Positions 45,724-50,138 of a stretch of 50,138 bases of DNA are shown piece after piece. Made by a program: the position numbers and the translations under genes. The DNA is from Planctomycetota bacterium (GTDB lineage: Bacteria; Planctomycetota; Planctomycetia; Planctomycetales; Planctomycetaceae). The stretch lies in the NCBI GenBank assembly GCA_027618475.1, contig JAQCEJ010000034.1, positions 1 through 50,138 of the forward strand, in the 5' to 3' direction. Position 1 is the stretch's first letter; each line of letters starts with the position of its first letter. The notes below the pieces were generated by a model. It worked only from the letters and a program-made list of their open reading frames with translations, ran no database searches and was not told the origin of the DNA.

Positions 45724-46659
45724 ATGAACAGGCAATTGAAACGAAGAGCGTTTACGCTGATTGAGTTGTTGGTGGTGATTGCGATCATCGCCGTGTTGAT
45801 CGCCCTTTTGCTCCCCGCCGTGCAGCAGGCGCGTGAGGCGGCTCGCCGCACCCAGTGCCGGAATAATCTGAAGCAGATGGGGCTGGCGGTTCACAATTAC
45901 GTCGATGCGCACTTGGTCTTTCCCCCCGGCGAAATGAATGGGATGGGGCAGACCGGTGAATTGGGTTTACCCCCGACTTCGGCAAGGAATTTGAATGGAC
46001 TGGTCTTTTTGCTTCCATTCATCGACCAGACCAACTTGTACAACACGGTGAACTTTAGTCTGCCTTTCGGAAAGTACAACGCTGGTTCTGCACCTGTCGT
46101 CACGCCAGACCCTGCGAATGCTGCGCTTGCTGCGAAGCAGATGGTGCCATATGTTTGCCCATCCGACTCCGCCAGTCCCTTCGGAAACACCGATGGGACC
46201 TATTATGGATGTGGCACAAGTGGCCCTTACTTCTTTTCGTCGTATCATTTCATCGTGAATGCTACTCACATGCAAGGTGTTTGGTCGAATATCGGTATTA
46301 CGGCTCGGCCCGTGTTCGGCGGGAATTCCAGGTGTAGTATTCGTGACATTGCGGATGGGACCAGTAACACGGCGATGATTTGTGAGACCGTCTTCTTAGC
46401 CAGCAGTGGCGAAATCTCACCGTGGTCGTGTGTTCAGCATGCAGGGACAGGTGTCAGAATGACTAGCGGCATTAACAACTTCCTGCCAGGTACTCAGACC
46501 TTGGTAAACTATTCTGCCAATGCGAGTTCGGCGCATGCCGGTGGCTGCCATGTCACGATGGCGGATGGTGCAGTGCGGTTTCTCAACCAAAGCACCAATC
46601 TGACCGTGCTGGGCTATTTGTCCTATGTCAAGGACGGAGCAACAATCGGTGAATTCTAA
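45724..46659 (+). CDS. DUF1559 domain-containing pseudopilin-like protein
   Basis: DUF1559 proteins are highly multiplied in Planctomycetes and carry a type IV prepilin-like N-terminus. The 311-residue product begins [19 protein letters not shown], with a prepilin peptidase site before Phe10, then a single long helix ([20 protein letters not shown]) and [20 protein letters not shown]. The globular part ends with the DUF1559 C-terminal signature [17 protein letters not shown]. The start at 45724 is supported by GAGGAGGT. Role unknown; a pilus- or secretion-system-like envelope component is inferred. A small lipoprotein follows, the usual genomic companion. A hairpin after the stop (46700-46731) may terminate or attenuate. 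Confidence 0.95.
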   Translation: MNRQLKRRAFTLIELLVVIAIIAVLIALLLPAVQQAREAARRTQCRNNLKQMGLAVHNYVDAHLVFPPGEMNGMGQTGELGLPPTSARNLNGLVFLLPFIDQTNLYNTVNFSLPFGKYNAGSAPVVTPDPANAALAAKQMVPYVCPSDSASPFGNTDGTYYGCGTSGPYFFSSYHFIVNATHMQGVWSNIGITARPVFGGNSRCSIRDIADGTSNTAMICETVFLASSGEISPWSCVQHAGTGVRMTSGINNFLPGTQTLVNYSANASSAHAGGCHVTMADGAVRFLNQSTNLTVLGYLSYVKDGATIGEF

Positions 46660-46699
46660 TCCCTGCTGCGGGCTTTGAGGGGACACTGAGTTTTTAATT

Positions 46700-46731
46700 G
46701 GATACGCGCGGATTTGTGTCCGCGCGTATCC
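46700..46731 (+). terminator. perfect 13-bp hairpin after the DUF1559 gene
   Basis: GGATACGCGCGGA (46700-46712) and TCCGCGCGTATCC (46719-46731) pair perfectly around TTTGTG, 41 bp after the stop. Only a short GTTATTAT tail follows, so termination may be partial and allow read-through to the lipoprotein gene. Confidence 0.7.
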
Positions 46732-46843
46732 GTTATTATGGATTCGGGACAATTTTCAACAGGCCTTTGTTGCGATTGTCGTGGATTGGCTTTTTGAATC
46801 GTGTATGACACCAGATTTTGAACCGAAGAATTGGAGCACCGGA

Positions 46844-47326
46844 ATGTCTCTTCGCTCGTTGCTGTTTGTCTCCGGATTGATGTCAGTTTGTTTTGTGGTG
46901 GGGTGCGGGGATGGAGGTGTTCCCAATGAGGCGTTGGTTCCTGTAGGGGGGACATTGCTCGTCGATGGCAAGCCATTGGATGGAGTAGACGTGACCTTTA
47001 TTCCCGAGAAGTCCAAGAATCGACGGGGAGGGACTGGCACGACTGACGCCAGCGGCGCTTTCACCATCACTGATCTCGAACAGAATGAACCCGGCCTCCC
47101 TGCCGGCAAATACACGGTCGTCTACTCGAGAATGCGGTTGCCCGATGGTTCGGCTGGACCCAAACCCGGCGAAGGGGCACCTGCAGACCCCGGAATCATT
47201 CGGGTCGAAACACTGCCGCCACATTTGACGGTACCACCAGATCCATCAATACCGACGAATCAATTGGAAATTCCGCAGAGCGGCAATTCCAAATTGGAGT
47301 TGAAAGTCAGCACCACGCCAGGTTAA
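46844..47326 (+). CDS. small lipoprotein, carboxypeptidase-regulatory-like, companion of DUF1559
   Basis: The start at 46844 (GGAG seven bases upstream) gives 160 residues with a lipoprotein signal: MSLRSLLFVSGLMSVCFVVGC, lipobox V-V-G-C. The mature part is one beta-sandwich-like domain, VPVGGTLLVDGKPLDGVDVT, FIPE, GTGTTDASGAFTITDL and LPAGKYTVVYSRM. This matches the transthyretin/CarboxypepD_reg-like pattern common in planctomycete lipoproteins. A Pro-rich tail follows (ETLPPHLTVPPDPSIPTNQL). Such small lipoproteins routinely lie right after DUF1559 genes; a joint envelope role is inferred, not known. It is separated from the DUF1559 gene by 184 bp with a hairpin between. Confidence 0.85.
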   Translation: MSLRSLLFVSGLMSVCFVVGCGDGGVPNEALVPVGGTLLVDGKPLDGVDVTFIPEKSKNRRGGTGTTDASGAFTITDLEQNEPGLPAGKYTVVYSRMRLPDGSAGPKPGEGAPADPGIIRVETLPPHLTVPPDPSIPTNQLEIPQSGNSKLELKVSTTPG

Positions 47327-47483
47327 TCCGGATTCCGTTTTTCGACTGTGTTCTCACGAATTCAGTTGGTGCAATTTCGAGTGGCTTGAATGAACTCTTA
47401 ACGTGTATAACATTGTGATCAGCGATGTTCGTGCCTGAACTGCCTTCCGATACACAATGATCCCGCGCTCAACGAGTTCAGTT

Positions 47484-49277
47484 ATGTCTCTCAGCACTCG
47501 GATACGGATTTTTTCCCTACTCTTCGGTTTGATGGCTGTTGGCGTCGTTTGGTATCTTCGTTCCACTCCCCCTTTAAACGTGTTGCTGATCACGCTGGAT
47601 ACGACACGTGCCGACCATTTGGGGTGCTACGGCTATTCGCTCGCCAAGACGCCGGTGCTCGATCGGTTGGCAGATCGGGGCGTGCTCTTTGAACGAGCTT
47701 ATGCTCCTGTCCCACTGACATTGCCCTCTCATGCGTCAATTTTGACGGGGTTGTATCCCCCCGAACATGGCTTACACAACAATGGCCAGGCAGCCTTGCC
47801 ACAGGGAATTCCTACCCTGGCCACCGAATTGCAGGCCGCCGGCTACGACACCGGGGCCTTTGTCGCCGCGTTTGTTCTGGACCACAAGTTCGGTTTGCAG
47901 CGGGGGTTCGAAACGTATAACGACGATCTGTCACAGGCCGATCCGAGTTTAGAGGGACATCACCAGTATCGCGATGGAAGCTTTGTCGTGAATGCCTCGA
48001 TTGCATGGTTGCGTTCGCGGACCCGGAAGCCGTTCTTCTGTTGGGTACATCTGTTCGATCCGCACTATCCTTACCTCGCCCACGAAGACCGGTTCGGAGA
48101 CCAGTTCGTGGAGCGTCCTTACGATGCCGAGATTGCCTATGTCGATGAGCAGATTGATCGATTGATCTCGTCGCTTGAGAAATCTGGTGATCTGGATCAC
48201 ACGATCATCGTCGTGGTTGGCGATCATGGCGAGAGCCTCGGCGAACATGGGGAACTGACTCACAGCATGACCGTCTATGACGCGACGCTGCAGGTGCCGT
48301 TATTGATAACATCGCTTGAGTCGAGTCGCCCCGGGCATCGAGTTGCCGAGCCGGTATCGCTGGTTGATCTTGCACCGACACTGCTGGATCGTCTGGGACT
48401 GCGGCCACTTCCGAATGCTAGCGGGCGGTCTTTATCGGCCGCGCTGGAAGGCGAGCCGATAAGTGCGCTTCCCTGTTATGCAGAGACGGACGAGCCGTAT
48501 CACGTGGGACACTGGTCGCCGCAGCGGGCGTTGATTACCCCCCAATGGAAGTACATTCGCAGTCCTCAGCCGGAGCTATACGATCTGAAGGCCGATCCTC
48601 ATGAGTTACAGAATCTGGCGGAGGAAGCTCCTGACCAACTCCAGGCGTTGGAAGACGAATTGGCGGCATGGGAAGAGCGCATGAATCAACGTCTGGCAGA
48701 CAACGTTGCCTTGACCGAACAGGAACGCCGTACCCTGAGCGGTCTGGGATACGCGTCGTACCGCGAGTCGATTGGTGAGGACGATCGCCCGCTTCGCGAT
48801 GTGAAAGAGATGCTCCCCTATTTCTACAAGCTGAACGATGCCGATGCGATGATGGATGTGGGACGTTACGACCTTGCGGAACCGGTATTGCGCGAGGTCT
48901 TATCGGCAGATGATCACTATTTCGCAGCGCACGGCGAATTGGGGCGTTGCCTGCTGAAACTGAACAACCTTCCGGAAGCCGTGCAGCATTTAAGGCGTGC
49001 GATGGAACTCGATCCGGGGGCCGACCGGGTGCAATCGATGCTGGGGGCCGCGTTGCTTATGCACGGTGACTATGCTGGCGCAATTGAAGCGTTGGATATG
49101 GCGATTCGGTTGAATCCTGAGATGATAGAAAATCACTTTAATCTTGGTATGACCCTGGAGAAGCTGGATCGAACCGAAGAGGCTGTTGAACAGTACAACA
49201 TCTGCTTAACACAGGAGCCCCGATTTGCCCCCGCCCGCGAACGTCTAAATGAACTCGCGAAAAAATCTACGAAATGA
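47484..49277 (+). CDS. sulfatase-like (alkaline phosphatase superfamily) protein with C-terminal TPRs
   Basis: From 47484 the product is 597 residues; 47457 is an alternative start and neither has a clear ribosome-binding site. An N-terminal hydrophobic helix (IFSLLFGLMAVGVVWYL) suggests a membrane anchor. Residues about 35-400 match sulfatase: NVLLITLDTTRADHLGCYGY, the active-site loop T79-L-P-S-H-ASILTGLYPPEHG and the metal motif VGDHGESLGEHGE. At the nucleophile position of the CxPxR motif there is Thr, and the arginine is His, so a formylglycine sulfatase is unlikely; a phosphodiesterase or transferase using Thr is possible. Residues 445-590 form about four TPRs (YFAAHGELGRCLLKLNNLPE). 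Neighbouring DUF1559 and lipoprotein genes are on the same strand. Confidence 0.9.
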   Translation: MSLSTRIRIFSLLFGLMAVGVVWYLRSTPPLNVLLITLDTTRADHLGCYGYSLAKTPVLDRLADRGVLFERAYAPVPLTLPSHASILTGLYPPEHGLHNNGQAALPQGIPTLATELQAAGYDTGAFVAAFVLDHKFGLQRGFETYNDDLSQADPSLEGHHQYRDGSFVVNASIAWLRSRTRKPFFCWVHLFDPHYPYLAHEDRFGDQFVERPYDAEIAYVDEQIDRLISSLEKSGDLDHTIIVVVGDHGESLGEHGELTHSMTVYDATLQVPLLITSLESSRPGHRVAEPVSLVDLAPTLLDRLGLRPLPNASGRSLSAALEGEPISALPCYAETDEPYHVGHWSPQRALITPQWKYIRSPQPELYDLKADPHELQNLAEEAPDQLQALEDELAAWEERMNQRLADNVALTEQERRTLSGLGYASYRESIGEDDRPLRDVKEMLPYFYKLNDADAMMDVGRYDLAEPVLREVLSADDHYFAAHGELGRCLLKLNNLPEAVQHLRRAMELDPGADRVQSMLGAALLMHGDYAGAIEALDMAIRLNPEMIENHFNLGMTLEKLDRTEEAVEQYNICLTQEPRFAPARERLNELAKKSTK

Positions 49278-49890
49278 GCATCGTATTTGGAGAACGCTAC
49301 CAGTCTGGCAAGTGTCGGCCCCGAGTGTAAATCTTGCAGCATCAGACTCGATTTGATCTTGGGTAAAAATTCACCAGCAAATTCGCTCGATACGACGAAC
49401 TTGCCTTGTGTGATGTCAACAAAGATATTGTTGCTTTTTCCAGTCGACGACAAAATTCAGCGGTTCCTTGTACTTTTGTTTTTTTTAATTGTTAAAATCT
49501 CAATACGGAAGATACTGATCTTTACATTTTATTCCCAGAGGAACAATTGGGGGGGACCAAGTCTGTTCTGATAATAGCGTGTGGTTCTTCATACGTTTTG
49601 TCGAACGAAGCCAGTTGCGTTCATGAATAAAGCCTGAGAATCGTTATCCGACATTTCCCATATGGGTTGAGCCGGGAGACACTCCAGGCTCGCAATGGAT
49701 CGCATTTTAACATCGCGCCCCCCCCATGTCGAGCGCACGGCAAATTCTTGCCTGTTTTCCGACTCCGGATCCGGCCGAAAACCAGGCCAGGGTGCCAACC
49801 GGAGCGTTTTCCAGCGTCTATCTCTGGTTCTGCGCAGACCTTCTCTGTCGGGAACCTCGTGTTCCACTCTTTGATCCGCCCCGAGTCACG
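49278..49890. other. 613-bp region between the sulfatase-like gene and the transposase
   Basis: No gene is supported. The stretch 49440-49540 is AT-rich. The 3' untranslated part of the insertion sequence must lie here; a candidate boundary near 49605-49640 (around TTCATGAATAAAGCCTGAGA) is only a guess. The open frame on the minus strand at 49589-49867 has no recognisable features. Confidence 0.4.
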
Positions 49891-50138
49891 TCATGTGACC
49901 AACGGCGGCGGCGCCAGCCGCGTAATGCGGTCGAGGATCGCGGCGAACAAGTTTCGCGTCACGGCCACTTCAGCCAGTTGAAACGTCACATACTTCGCGT
50001 GCCGAGTGACCTTAGCTCCGATCTTGATCAGCTTCTCCCGCAGCGTCGTCAGTGACCAGTGCCGCACTGGTTTCGGCAGGGCCAGTCGCCGCAGGAAGTT
50101 GCCCAGGTTGTACGCCAAGGCGAAGAGCTGCAAGCGGG
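49891..50138 (-). CDS. IS1380-type DDE transposase, C-terminal fragment (runs off the window)
   Basis: The gene enters from the right edge and ends at 49891-49893. The last 80 residues are seen, reading LQLFALAYNLGNFLRRLALP, then HWSLTTLREKLIKIGAKV and RHAKYVTFQLAEVAVTRNLF, AAILDRITRL. This is the conserved C-terminal end of IS1380-family (DDE group 1) transposases: the YNLGNFLRRL and WSLTTLREKLIKIGAKV blocks are characteristic. The catalytic residues are beyond the edge, so integrity cannot be judged. The frame has no stop up to the edge. It marks an insertion sequence inserted downstream of the sulfatase-like gene. Confidence 0.85.
   Translation of the reverse strand, partial: RLQLFALAYNLGNFLRRLALPKPVRHWSLTTLREKLIKIGAKVTRHAKYVTFQLAEVAVTRNLFAAILDRITRLAPPPLVT

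Overview
The window reads as a chromosomal segment of a planctomycete (Planctomycetota, probably Planctomycetaceae-like). The case rests on families concentrated in that phylum. There are two Tat-exported DUF1501 proteins, a DUF1559 pseudopilin-like protein, and a giant PVC-type haem-binding (CxxCH) protein. There is also a 78-residue small protein ending in a conserved RRRFIT...SLGYHK tail, an MfnB-type C1-cofactor enzyme, and many large secreted proteins of unknown role. Genes are on both strands in short units, often convergent with gaps of 7-30 bp. No tRNA, rRNA, CRISPR array or phage module was seen.

Left part (1-10.6 kb): a DUF1501 protein, an NRAMP-related transporter, a DUF2200 protein, a CsbD/PRC-barrel stress-type pair, a second DUF1501 protein, the 78-aa small protein, gpsA (glycerol-3-phosphate dehydrogenase), folP (dihydropteroate synthase) and a secreted cysteine-rich repeat protein closed by a clear intrinsic terminator.

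Middle part (10.6-31 kb): a polytopic GT-C-like membrane protein faces GDP-mannose 4,6-dehydratase. A Gfo/Idh/MocA oxidoreductase and an MFS transporter look like one unit. A tandem GNAT protein, an SMP-30 family lactonase-like protein and a CelD/BcsL-type acyltransferase follow. Next come exported proteins: a 596-aa protein of unknown family, a GH32/43-like beta-propeller, a seven-repeat FG-GAP propeller, a 1017-aa membrane-anchored TPR-like protein, a lipoprotein and a 291-aa secreted protein.

Right part (31-50 kb): a 1.6-kilo-residue fusion of a CehA/McbA-like metallohydrolase, PVC propeller, HEAT repeats and cytochrome c; typA; a D-aminoacylase-like amidohydrolase followed by an MfnB homologue; purF with a 4HBT thioesterase; proB; then a DUF1559 protein, a small lipoprotein and a sulfatase-like/TPR protein. 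The window ends inside an IS1380-type transposase.

Non-coding structure includes two copies of a 93-bp, about 95% identical palindromic element 18 kb apart, a 79-bp-period tandem duplication before the DUF1559 gene, a perfect 12-bp hairpin between purF and proB, and several intrinsic terminators. No single large new system is evident. The best candidates for new biology are the metallohydrolase-haem fusion, the Cys-rich repeat protein, the NRAMP-like transporter without the canonical metal motifs, the sulfatase-like protein with Thr at the nucleophile position, and the palindromic element.
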